Below, one piece after another: positions 1 to 10,784 of a stretch of DNA of 64,000 bases. The notes beneath the pieces were generated by a model that saw only the letters and a program-made list of their open reading frames with translations, did not search any database and had not been told where the DNA came from. The DNA is taken from assembly GCA_025200525.1 (NCBI GenBank), contig CM045762.1, positions 102,698,682 to 102,762,681 on the forward strand, written 5' to 3'. The stretch's first letter is position 1. Every line of letters starts with the position of its first letter. This DNA comes from Camellia lanceoleosa. Its lineage: Eukaryota; Streptophyta; Magnoliopsida; Ericales; Theaceae. The translations under genes were made by a program, and so were the position numbers.

Positions 1-1309
1 CATGTGGAACCTTGTACAAACCTTGGAGATTTAATGTAAAGGTTGGTGAGTGATTGTACCTAATTAATGAATGAGGTTTGATGTATTAAATATGTCGGAA
101 TTATTTTGGGGCGTTACAGTCTTGGTCTTGTTCTTGATCTTGGTCTTGCACTTGCACTTGGACTTAATCTTGAGTTTTGGCTGGGCTATGCTGTGTTGGG
201 CTTAGTTCATGTATGTGTTTGAGATTGGGCTTGAATTGAGTTGTAAGCTAACACCCATATCCATTTTGCAACCCATCTAGTTGGATTATTTAAATAGTAT
301 TATATATATATATATATAATGCAAGGGAAGTTTTCAAACTTTGTAACTCTCATCTTTTGATGATGGAGTTGATGACCATATTAGTGACCATAGGTTTTCA
401 ACCTTTGTAACTCTAGCCCTAATGGCTAGAGTTAATGGAATTTGATGACCCCATTGATGTTAGCCTTCATGACTAAGGCTCTCCCCTACTAGTATAAATA
501 GAGGCTTTTTCCCCTCTAACTTGGTAGGTTGTTTTAGAGAGATTTTTTGTGATAGAAAGTGAGATGATGTTTTGAGATAATATAGTTGGAGATGGTTTTT
601 ATACCAAAGAAATTTTTTTCTATCTTATTTGTGCTTAGTCCCTTCTTTGGTTCTTGTTAGAGAGAAAATGCTGCCATTGTCAAGTTCGCCAAAGCTATTC
701 AAAAGGTGCTTTTACATTAACTAGTTTCCACTGTCGTATCTCAGGAGATAAATGCCAGCGTACCTCCAGTAGCCATCGAGAGGCAATGAATATGTTTTAA
801 GAAAACTGTGATATCACACAAGATTTGGTTTGCATCCTTTATCTTTAGTTCTTCAAAGTTTTAAATTTATACTTTTCATTGTATATTATTTTATATGCCC
901 ATGTGAATCCGTCTTGCAATATGTTCCATGATCTAATCTAATTCATTCCTATATTTTTAGTTTTGTAGTTTATTATGTATTTCATTCTTTAATTAAAAAA
1001 ATAAATTTGTTTTGTCATTTTTATTTAATTTTATATATATATATATATTTCTAATATTATTATGAAAAAATACCAACAATAATGTAAGATAAATTATAGC
1101 TAAACATTATTTTTTTTTGTTCAATCAAAGCAAAAATGAGTTGTTAAAACAAAACTCTGCCATCCATACGAAAAATATCTTTCCTCTTTCTTTACAATGG
1201 AGAGGTCAAAATAAAGGTAATTTTATTTGCATATCATATAAATTTTTAGTGCACATTATAAATAGTGTTCGAGCATAGTTATTCAAACCAAAGTAAAATA
1301 TTTAGATAT
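1..1309. other. Intergenic DNA left of the Gypsy element
   Basis: I see no convincing coding region here. A (TA)n run sits at about 300-319. A TATA-like motif (TATAAATAGAGG) lies at about 493-504, followed by a T/A-rich stretch resembling an LTR or promoter leader, but no matching second LTR, primer-binding site or ORF is visible. It may be an old LTR remnant. Confidence 0.4.
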
Positions 1310-1314
1310 AAATT

Positions 1315-1851
1315 TGTGGAGATATATTTTCTAAGTACCAACACGTGGCCAAGGTGACGCCGACGTGTCAGCCGAGGTGCCACGTGTCTTGGTCGTAACG
1401 CCGAGGTGATTCGGCAGGGCCGAGGTTATCTGCGAAGAAACCGGAATCCGAGATAGGCAGATAAGGCACAAAGAGTCCTAGAGTGGAGGAAGACTTTAGT
1501 TGGGTAAGGATAAGACTCTTAGGGTGTTTATCCTAATCCTGCTGGGAGTTCAAGATTATCAGTAATCCTGAGTCCATTAGAGCAAGGCTTCTATTGGGAC
1601 TAGGACAGAGTTAACTATAAAAAAAAAGGAACCCCCGATGGGTCTAAGGTACGCAATTTATATTCTGAACAGTGAGTTTAGCACTATTGATTATCTTTGA
1701 GAGATATACTGACTTGATCGTCGGAGTGCCCCCAGGTGGACGAACCACCGTCGGAATCTTCTCTTTCATTAGGTCGACCGGTGTCATCTATTCTCACAAG
1801 ATTTCCAGCTAAATACTGAGTTGGCAGTGTGGTCGGAAATTGACACACATA
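1315..1851 (+). repeat. 5' LTR of the Gypsy element
   Basis: It aligns along its length with 14159-14680. It begins TGTGGAGATATATTTTC and ends in TA, where the 3' LTR has CA. A TATA-like box (ACTATAAAAAA) lies at about 1614-1625, roughly 235 bp before the LTR end, as expected for the promoter. The boundary is fixed by the AAATT target duplication and by the primer-binding site that follows. Confidence 0.92.
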
Positions 1852-1852
1852 A

Positions 1853-1871
1853 TTTGGCACCGTCTGTGGGA
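1853..1871 (+). other. Primer-binding site of the Gypsy element
   Basis: TTTGGCACCGTCTGTGGGA lies directly after the 5' LTR, where a tRNA 3' end primes minus-strand DNA synthesis. The pattern is typical of plant Tat-type elements. I did not assign the tRNA. Confidence 0.7.
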
Positions 1872-2181
1872 AAGAAAAGAGAATAGATGGCCAGCAATGG
1901 ACAGAAGGAAAAGATTGGGGACGACACTCCTGCTGGGAGTGGCAGACCTATCGACCTTGACGTCGAAGGAGACAACCGCAACACAGAAAATTGCGACCAG
2001 AATCACAGTAACAAAGACGTCGGCCAGGATGGCGACGTACCAAAGAAGCCAGATCGAAGTGGGTACTACAAAGAGGATGACCTCCAAGTATGGAAGGATA
2101 GATGCCTGCGGAGGGACGAAGAGGTAAAAGAAAGGGCAAACAAATTGGCGGACCTGCAATCGGTCATCAATTTCATGATGT

Positions 2182-4435
2182 TGTAACAACCCTCATACTG
2201 ATCACTGATTAATGCCGATTACTGCTAAATTAAGACCGATTATGGAAAGTAAATGAACTGACCGAATTACTGAACTGACTGATTGAAATCCGAAACTGAA
2301 TCGATTAACTGTATCTGTTTAATTGCATGTTTATCTATTTGAATGTTTAGTTATCTGTTCATGTTTTGTGCTTAAACTGCAAATTGAAGGCCTTATCGGC
2401 GGCCGAACCAGAAACTGATTAGCGAGTCATAATCATGAGAATTTATGTGATTTTATGGTGTACTTGTCTGAAATGTGATTTAGGATGATTAAATTAGATT
2501 AAAGTAAGCTAAATTGCATGAGTTTGACTTATTTACCAATTTGCCACCCTTAGTGGACCACTTAGAATATTATAATGGGCCTTATTGCATGTTGAACAAA
2601 GCTCTTCATCAGCCACATTTGGGCATACCACCGAAATAGAGAGAAGAGAGTGAGAGGTTTGGAGTGAATTCAACTTGTTCTTGAGGAAATTGCTTATAGA
2701 CTTGGAGATTTGGAAGAATAATTGCATATTTGAGCTCCTAAACCTTGAGTACAAGACTTAAGGTAGAAATCCATCTCCTTGATTGTGCATTTATGTTGAT
2801 TTTTGCATGGCTTAGAGCTAAGTTAAAGTCTAGAGCCAATTTATGGCTTGTAATGTTGTATCGTAGCTCATTTCATGCATGCATGTGTGTATTGATGAAT
2901 TTTGAGTTGATTTTATGGCAAATTGTCACATGCATGTTCATAATTAAGCTTAAGTCCATGTTTTCAACTTGTTTTGAAGAGAATGAGCTCATTAGAGCAT
3001 GTTTCGAAGTTTTGAAATGGTTTGAATTCATGCATGTTTGTATGTTCTTCATGTTCATGAAAATTGGTTTGAAAATGAGTTTAATTGAAACACCCTTGGG
3101 CCTTGATTTCTCAAATTGACCTTTGTATCATGTTATCCTATGAGTCTACTCATGTTTTCTAGAAAATTGGCCCAAGAGGATCGAAATTTTAGCATTTAAA
3201 CTTGATTTTGAGCTTGGGACTCGAATCTGGAATTTCCAGATTTTAGTCGTCCACTCGAGCGGGGGAAGTGCCGCTCGAGCGGGAAAATCGAGCTTCCAGC
3301 ATCTTGCACTGTACATCAGTCTGCTCGAGCGGAGGACTGGGTGACACGCTCGAGCGGGCATCGAGCGGAGATTTCACCTATCCAGTACTTTTTGGTCCGC
3401 TTGAGCGGTGAAGTGGACGCTCGAGCGGGGACCTTTGTTTGTTATGTTCCGCCGAAGGGAAACTCGCGCCGGGACCTGTTTCACTGAAATTTCTGAAAAT
3501 GTTTTCTAAGTACATCTTTGCATCCTCATTCCATCCTAGGCATTCTTAGGCCTAGTTTAAGACATCTTAATGAGGATTTAGATGTAGAACACACCAAGGC
3601 AAATCAGGGATTAAGTTATGACCTTTCCCAACTGCATAGCTTAGTGTGTGTTCAATCTGTGAATCGTAGGGTTGGCATCGGAGACGCCTAGCTATCAGAG
3701 CCCGTAACTCTGTGAGTAACAATTGTGTAAAGATATGTTCAAATGATTATCTTTTGAATATCGAATCAATCTTCTCAATCGATCTCATTTCTTTATCGAT
3801 TCTGAGAGATCTTCGGTTCCTCGTGGAACCACTCATGTTTATTGATTGATGGCCATCATTACCGCCGGTCTTTTAAGACCCATCACATCGTTATGCTAAT
3901 GGATGTACCACATATGGTGAAAGATCAAAATCGATTTAATGAACTGTTTTTCATCGTAAGGACATTCATTCTAAACCTCTTACGCTTTATGTTATTCATC
4001 GGGCTTTAGCTCACCGCTCATATATATATGTAGGTGTACAGCACCGGATCAAAGCTAGAAGCGTCGGTAGAGTCCCGCTTTGTCAAGCCAACCAATGTGC
4101 CTCATCATGCGAGGTTCCGAGCCTCGCCAAGCTTAGGCTATGGGGTGTTTTAGTTTTCCTTCGCTCCATTTTGTAATACCGTTTTGTCTTTGTTTATCGT
4201 GATTAAGTCCTATTTCGATTGGTTGTATATGATATGCATAGTGACTTGTACTGTTTTGTATACTTATATAAAAAATCTTTTGGCATCTGCATCCTGACTC
4301 ATTGGACATTGTCTATTTACTGTATTGGCTTCCGCCAAGCTCGCTTTTTTCAGTATCTTTATAAGCAAGCCTTCTAATCTAGGATTCTTGGCGATTCTGA
4401 TGCTAAACCCATAGGGGCGGGTTTGGGTCGTGACA
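2182..4435 (+). mobile_element. Solo LTR (2,254 bp) nested in the Gypsy gag
   Basis: The insert begins TGTAACAACCC, ends GGGTCGTGACA, and is flanked by perfect 5-bp duplications GATGT (2177-2181 and 4436-4440). TG..CA ends, a 5-bp duplication and no coding region identify a solo LTR left by LTR-LTR recombination. Its first few hundred bases match 53310 onward (shared AAATTGAAGGCCTTA block), and it shares CTCGAGC clusters with 29061-31105, so the window holds three members of one long-LTR family. ORFs inside it look spurious. It must be younger than the host Gypsy element. Confidence 0.9.
3246..3432. repeat. Cluster of palindromic CTCGAGCGG motifs inside the solo LTR
   Basis: The motif CTCGAGCGG occurs about five times, with TTGAGCGG and ATCGAGCGG variants, spaced irregularly by 20-70 bp. 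The core CTCGAG is a perfect palindrome. The same motif is clustered at 30608-30920 and appears twice at 54275-54300, always within LTRs of this family. Confidence 0.75.
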
Positions 4436-5959
4436 GATGTAAAACAACGTTATGCAGCCACCATTCCCACTGCAGGACACGCCGATTCTAGCGGCCAATG
4501 CCCAGAAGGAAGGGCAGAAAACAATCCCCATAGCCCCTCAACACCCCAGAAGCGAAAGACATTCTCACTGACCTTCAAGGGAGGTCGGGCGTGAAGAACT
4601 AGGAAAGGAAGAGTCTTGAAGGACACATCGCACCTAGGAGGCAGACCCTAGAAAACATCGGAATGTTCAGAGGCAAGAGTTGTGCTTCGATGCGACCAAT
4701 GGAGAAAGATCAAAAAGGGCACACAACGAAGTTGAAAGTAGTGGACCCAAGAGACTGAAATTAGGAGATAGTCGAGCTTCTGGGCGGACCAAAGAGGACT
4801 TGAGAGATTACCTCAAGAGGAAGCAAGATCATGCCGAGATAACCTGAACTATTAAACCAAGAACACCATTCTCGGTAGAGCTAGACAAAGTTGAGGTCCC
4901 GAAGATATTCAGTATGCCGAGGTTCCAGATATACGATGGTAAGTCAGACCCCAACTTCTACGTTGGATTATACTTGAACTCAATGACATTGTATAGTGGG
5001 AACGAGTCGTTGCTCTGCAAAGTGTTCCCCTCATCCTTCGGGGAGATTGCATTAGATTGGTTCCACAAACTACCAAAGGGAAGCGTGAAGACTTGGGAAG
5101 GCCTGGCCGAGATGTTTGTGGCTAGGTTCGTGACAAACAAACTACAGCTGTTGAGGGTAGATGCATTGATGGCTCTGAAGATCAGTAAGGATGAAGGCCT
5201 TAGGGCCTATGCAAAAAGATACTATGAGGTGTTCAACCGAATACCAGAGTGTAATCAAGAGGTGGCAGTCGTATCTTTCAAGAACGGCCTAAAAGACAAC
5301 TGCCCACTACAAAAGTCTTTGGCAAAGACACTGCCAAAAAGCATGGAAGAGCTCATGGCCATAATTGAAAAATACGCCAGAGCCAAGGAAGATACATCGG
5401 GCACTAAGGAGACAAAGCAAGAGAAAGGAAACGGCTCGCCGAAGCGAGGCTGAGGTAACAATGGATCCAACAAGCAAGAGACAGAACCGAGGGCTGCACA
5501 GGCAGTGACAACTATGTTCCGAATCCCAATCCACAAAGTCCTGGATCGAATTCGGAATCAGCCCTATTTCAGAACACCAGCGAGGGCACCAGGAGAATTT
5601 ATAGAAAGAAACCTTGGTAGGCATTATGCCTACCACAATGAAGATAGGCATATGACTCAGGGCTGCAGAGCCCTGAAAGCACACTTAGAAGACCTGGAGA
5701 GGCAGGGTCATCTGAGAGACCTTGTCGATGAAGCCAGGACAAGAGAAGAGCAGGCAAGACTGCCTCAGGCACCAGCGGCCCTGCTCCCCCCCCAGCACAA
5801 CAACCACAAGCAGGAGAACCTCGGGTAATTAATGTAATTCACTCGAAGGTCAAAAAGAACGAAATAAGGGGAGAGACTTAGAAGGTAAAGCACCTGTAGC
5901 ATGACTACCAAATTGGGGAGAAGAGATATCGGGCAGAGGAGGGCCAAGGACCAGTAGTG

Positions 5960-6436
5960 TCCTTTTCTAAAGCTGACCTTGAGATGGTGCGGTATCCGCA
6001 TAATGATGCCTTGGTGGTATCCCTCCAAGTTGGGGAATGCCAAGTTAAGCGCATCCTGATTGACCAAGACAGCTCTTGTGACATCATGTACGTCTGATGT
6101 TACAAGGAGCTTGGCCTTCACCCAGACGATATGGAGCAGTCCAATAGCCCAATGGTCAGGTTCAATGGAACGCCGACATGGCCACTGGGAACAACCAGCT
6201 TGGAGGTGCAAGCAGGCACCAAGAAGATAACAATAGAATTCATCGTAATCGACACACCCTCGCCTTACAACATCATTCTGGGAAGGCCATGGTTGCATGC
6301 AATGGGGGCTGTTTCCTCAACATTGCATCAACTATTGCGGTTCCCAACAGAGCATGGGATTGAGGAGGTCAGAGGAGATCAGCTGCAGGCAAAGAATTAC
6401 TCCATGGCAGCAATGAAATCCACCAGCAGCATTTGA
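5960..6436 (+). pseudogene. Gypsy aspartic protease domain
   Basis: The retropepsin-like domain that cleaves the Gag-Pol polyprotein lies here. The active-site block RILIDQDSSCDIMY is encoded at about 6049-6090, followed within a few codons by an in-frame TGA. The same frame continues from 6131 with the second conserved block, VIDTPSPYNIILGRPWLH, where the ILGRPWL motif is typical of Gypsy proteases. The ORF closes at 6436 and pol resumes at 6470. It sits directly between Gag and reverse transcriptase. The internal stop makes it inactive. Confidence 0.8.
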
Positions 6437-6469
6437 AAACCAGAGAAGGCAGAGATCGAAGACGAGAAT

Positions 6470-8620
6470 GTGGAGGTCCTAGAGGATGTCGGCAAGGAGC
6501 CAGCCGAGAAGAGTGAAGAAGCATTGAAGAAAATCCTCGTCCAGGAGGGGGATGAAGAACGCTTCTTTCTTCTCTTCTCGGGCTTAGCCGAAGAAGAGGA
6601 AAAAGAGTTAGAAGCTTTTTTTAGAGCAAATATTGAGGTGTTTGCGTGGATGCCCTACGAAATTCCTGGCATTGACCCCGAGGTCACTTGCCATAAGCTA
6701 AACGTTGATAGGTCGACCAAACCTGTAATTCAACGAGCCAGAAGACCGACGTTGATACACGTTAAAGCAGTAGAGGAGGAAGTAGACAGACTACTGGAAA
6801 CCAGGGCCATTTGTGAGGTAAATTACCCAACATGGCTATTGAACACAGTAGTAGTGAAGAAGAAGAATGGTAAATGGAGGGTTGTGTGGACTTTACCAGC
6901 CTAAACAAGGCTTGTCCCAAAGATAGCTTCCCCCTACCCAAGATTGACCAGCTAGTGGATGCCACTTCAGGGCATGGAAGGATGAGCTTCCTAGATGCCT
7001 ATAGGGGGTATCACTAGATAGCCATGTACCCCGAGGATAAAGAGAAGACTGCGTTTATCACCCCAAAAGGGCTGTACTACTACAAAGTGATGCCTTTTGG
7101 GTTGAAAAACGCAGGAGCAACTTACCAAAGGTTGGTAACCAAGATGTTCAGACATCTGATTGGCCGAACGGTAGAGGTTTACATCGACGATATGGTCGTG
7201 AAGACCAAGGAACCAGAAGGTCACCTCGCCGACCTCAAAGCAGTCTTTGAAATCGTTAAATCATATCGGCTCCGACTCAATGCATCAAAGTGCACATTTG
7301 GAGTTGGATCTGGTAAGTTCTTGGGATACCTGGTGACCAGAAGGGGCATTGAGGCCAGCCCCGATCAGATCAAGGCCATCCTGGAGTTGAAGAGCCCGAC
7401 GTCGACAAAACAGGTACAAATGTTAATGGGAAGGGCCGTAGCCCTGAACAGATTCATCAACAGAAGCTCAGATAAGTGCAAACCTTTCTTCAACTTAGTA
7501 AAGAAAGCCACAGACTTTCTATGGACCGAGGGGTGCGAAGCCGCTCTGGCTGACCTGAAGAAGTATCTAACCACAGCTCCAGTCCTCTCAAATCCAGAAC
7601 CTGGAGAGGAGTTGTATTTGTACTTAGCAGTTTCAAAACATGCGATAAGTGCAGTAGTGATCCGAGAAGAAAAAGGGGAGCAGAGGGCTGTTTACTATGT
7701 AAGCAAAACCCTAGCCGATGTAGAAACAAGGTATCTACCCTTAGAGAAATTGGCACTGGCTTTAGTAATGGCTTCAAAGAAACTAAACCATTACTTTCAA
7801 GCCCATAAGATTGTGGTGTTAACTGAACACCCCTTGAAGTCCTTGCTACAGCAAGGAGATCTGACAGGCAGAATAGCCAGGTGGGCAGTGGCCTTGGGAC
7901 AATACGACCTGGAGTTTAGACCTAGAACAACAATCAAAGGCCAAGTTTTGGCCGACTTTGTGGCCGAGTTCACACCAGAATCCATCGCACATCGGGCTCT
8001 GTTGAGCCGCGGTGAACAATGCCCAAGCAAGCAAGGAGAAGCCCAGCCAAATACAGCCGAACAAAGGAAAAAGGAAAAACTCAGACCTTGCAGCATTTAC
8101 ATCGGCGACTCCTTTTGACTGTTTGTCGATGGGAGCTCAAACCGACAAGGAGCGGGGGCAGGAATAGTACTGGTATCTCCAGATGGAGAGATATTGGAAC
8201 AGTCCATTCGATTGGGGTTCAAGGCCTCAAACAATGGTATGAAGCATTGATTGCAGGACTAAAGCTGGCAGTAGCAGCAGAAGCAGATGAAGTGATAGTC
8301 TTCTATGACTCCACCATAGTCAACCGCAAATGAGCAAGTTTACGTTCTCGAGATGAAAGGATGTCAGCCTACGCTAAGGAAGTCAACAGGTTAGTGGCCT
8401 TGTTTCAGAATTGCCGACTACATCAGGTTAGCCGAGATGATAACAGTCACGTCGATGCACTGGCCAATCTGGCGAGTGCAATACAACCTGGAAAAGCAAG
8501 AACGATAATGGTTGAATACTTGTTGGGCCCGAGCATCGAACCACTGACCACAGAGCGTGAAGTAATGTGTGTAGACATGGGACCAAGCTGGATGGATGCA
8601 ATTGCTGCATTCCTGAAAGA
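6470..8620 (+). pseudogene. pol: Gypsy reverse transcriptase and RNase H, frameshifted
   Basis: RNA-dependent DNA polymerase plus RNase H. The ORF 6470-6904 covers the RT N-terminus (CHKLNVD, VEEEVDRLLE, VVVKKKNGKWR). A frameshift near 6885 moves reading to another frame, and a TAG at 7015-7017 interrupts it. The ORF 7024-8118 (364 aa) then carries VMPFGLKNAGATYQRL, the catalytic VYIDDMVVK (YxDD box), the connection domain and the first RNase H-like region (PVLSNPEPGEELYLYLAVS). A second RNase H-like region follows at 8119-8620 ([16 protein letters not shown], then RDDNSHVDALANLAS) and is broken by a stop and frameshifts. Having two RNase H-like regions is typical of Tat elements (established knowledge). 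The domain calls are strong; the gene is dead. Confidence 0.9.
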
Positions 8621-8649
8621 ATGAAAGCTGTCAGATGATCACAATGAGG

Positions 8650-9811
8650 CACACAAGGTCAGATTAAAGTCGGCAAGATTTAGTCTAACAGCAGAAGGAC
8701 ATCTCTACAGAATATCATTCACTGGACCCCTTTTGAGGTGCGTACATCCCTCACAAGTTGAAGATTTACTATACGAAATACATGAAGGAATTTGCGGAAG
8801 CCACACTGGGGGCAGATCACTAGCTCATAGGGCCATTACCCAGGGGTATTGGTGGCCCTACATGCAGAAAGATGCAGAGGTCTATGTCAAGAAGTGTGAA
8901 AAGTGTCAAAGGTTTGCACCTCTGATATACCAACTAGCAGCAGACCTGAACCCAGTATCCAGCCCTTGGCTGTTTGCCCAATGGGGCATGGATGTCGTTG
9001 GGCAACTGCCCCAAGCAACTGGACAAAGGAAGTACCTGTTGGTAGCAACGGATTACTTCACCAAGTGGATAGAAGTTGAGCCCCTAGCTAAGATCCGAGA
9101 TGTGGATGTGAAGAACTTCATATGGAGAAATATCATCATTAGATTTGGGATTCCAAGAGCAATAGTTGCCGACAGACAGTAAGCTAATCAAAAGCTTCTG
9201 TGCAAAATTCAAGATCAAGAATTATTTTTCAACCCCAAGCTTTCCTCAAAGCAATGGACAAGCAGAAGCATCTAACAAAGTTATCTTGGATGGGATAAAG
9301 AAGAGGCTGCAGGCAGCAAAAGGAAAGTGGGTGGATGAACTACCAAGTGTGCTCTGGGCATATCGGACTACCCCGAGAAGATCAACGGGGGAATCCCCCT
9401 TTGCCATGGCCTATGGCACAGAAGCTGTCATCCCGCTGGAGGTCGACATCCCAGGGATCAGAACCCAGGGAGTAGAGGATGGGACTAATGATGTACTCTT
9501 AGCCCGAGATCTGGATCTTTTAGAAGAAAGAAGGAGAAGGAGAGTCAAATTCACCGGCGAGATACTAGCAAAGACTTGCCAGAGCTTATAATAAAAGGAT
9601 CAACCCCAGAGAGTTTCAAATCGGTGACCTCTTTCTGAGGAAAGTCGTCGGCAACAAGAAGGATCCCAGAGAGGGGAAGCTTGGCCCAAATTGGGAAGGA
9701 CCTTACAGAGTCATCTCGATACTGGGCAATGGGGCATATTAGCTTGAAGATAATGAAGGCAAAGAGTTGCCAAGGCCTTGGAACACTTGCAATTTGAAAT
9801 TTTTTTATCAT
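8650..9811 (+). pseudogene. Gypsy integrase, frameshifted
   Basis: Integrase inserts the cDNA copy into the host chromosome. The first ORF (8733-9182) shows the HHCC zinc domain (HEGICGSH ... CEKCQRF) and the first catalytic aspartate (QWGMDVVG), ending near the second one (IVADRQ). A frameshift at about 9177 passes to 9166-9591, which carries SNGQAEASNK with the catalytic glutamate and the ELPSVLWAYRTTPR block. Another frame change near 9565 leads to the C-terminal region at about 9567-9805 (GKLGPNWEGPYRV). No chromodomain is seen, which fits a non-chromovirus Tat element. It is inactive as it stands. Confidence 0.88.
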
Positions 9812-9980
9812 TAGAATTTTCTGTCTTTTTGTCGAAGTAAATAAATAAAGTTTTTAGCTTGTTTGTATATGATTATACACTCGTAACTGATAAAGATACA
9901 TAACGTTGTTTCTGGAATACATGTATAATGAGAACCCAAGTGGAACTTAGGTTCACATCAGGGGGCAGAGAGAAGAAAAG
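9812..9980. other. Short spacer after integrase
   Basis: AT-rich untranslated DNA between the end of pol and the minisatellite. No ORF or motif is seen. Confidence 0.5.
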
Positions 9981-10500
9981 TGGGTTTAACACTTGTTGAA
10001 ACTTGAGAAAAGTTTACAAGTTCAAGTTAAACCAAGATGATGTTTAACACTTGTTGAAACTTGAGAAAAGTTTACAAGTTCAAGTTAAACCGAGATGATG
10101 TTTAACACTTATTGAAACTTGAGAAAAGTTTACAAGTTCAAGTTAAACTGAGATGATGTTTAACACTTGTTGAAACTTGAGAAAAGTTTACAAGTTCAAG
10201 TTAAACCGAGATGATGCTTAACACTTGTTGAAACTTGAGAAAAATTTACAAGTTCAAGTTAAACCGAGATGATGCTTAACACTTGTTGAAACTTGAGAAA
10301 AGTTTACAAGTTCAAGTTAAACAGAGATGATGTTTAACACTTGTTGAAACTTGAGAAAAGTTTACAAGTTCAAGTTAAAACCGAGATGATGTTTAAACAC
10401 TTGTTGAAACTTGAGAAAAGTTTATAAGTTCAAGTTAAACCGAGATGATGTTTAACACTTGTTGAAACTTGAGAAAAGTTTACAAGTTAAAGTTAAACCA
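9981..10500. repeat. 58-bp minisatellite, about nine copies
   Basis: A unit of about 58 bp (core TTTAACACTTGTTGAAACTT, then GAGAAAAGTTTACAAGTTCA) is repeated nearly perfectly nine times with a few substitutions and one-base indels. Each unit contains the inverted words AAACTTGAG..AAAAGTTT and can form a small hairpin. Tandem repeats between integrase and the 3' LTR are known in Tat/Ogre-type elements. Confidence 0.92.
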
Positions 10501-10784
10501 AGGGAGTATTAAGCTAAGTACTTATGTACTTGCCGATGTAAACTAAGGTGTTTCACCTCGAGAAGGTTGCACAAGACTACGGTGCTTCTTGAAGACACAA
10601 AATTATTCTAAGTATGAAAGTCATACAAGAAGCAACAAAGGGAAGACAAACATACAAACATTCAAGAAAGAAGAAAGTTGTATTCATTAAAAGGTACGTC
10701 AGCCATATGAAGAGTTTACATTGTCTTAAAAACAAAGAAGTACAAAGTGTAAAAAACAAAGGAAAAAGACATCAAAACTAAGAT

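Larger units (their letters stand above)
1887..5825 (+). pseudogene. gag: Gypsy gag, split by a nested solo LTR
   Basis: The Gag capsid gene starts at the ATG at 1887 and is open to 2181, where a 2,254-bp solo LTR interrupts it. It resumes at 4441 in the same reading frame once the insert and one target-duplication copy are discounted. The stretch 4441-4913 contains several stops. The ORF 4914-5453 (179 aa) carries the retrotransposon Gag core: YDGKSDPNFYVGLYL, then the conserved ALDWFHKLP and WEGLAEMFVARF blocks. A TGA at 5451-5453 separates it from 5505-5828 in the same frame. That ORF holds a histidine-rich, zinc-knuckle-like block (YAYHNEDRHMTQGC) and the 'LEDLERQGHLRDLV' helix typical of Tat Gag C-termini. 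No functional Gag can be made. The identity is clear from the motifs and the position between primer site and protease. Confidence 0.85.

Noticed and set aside
2745..3119. 124-codon plus-strand open frame
   Set aside because: It lies within the solo LTR at 2182-4435; Met/Phe-rich with no domain.
5765..6298. 177-codon minus-strand open frame across the protease region
   Set aside because: It overlaps the recognisable Gypsy protease on the plus strand and lacks any motif.
9981..10500. CRISPR-like regular repeats
   Set aside because: Units are contiguous with no unique spacers, in a plant retrotransposon; it is a minisatellite.
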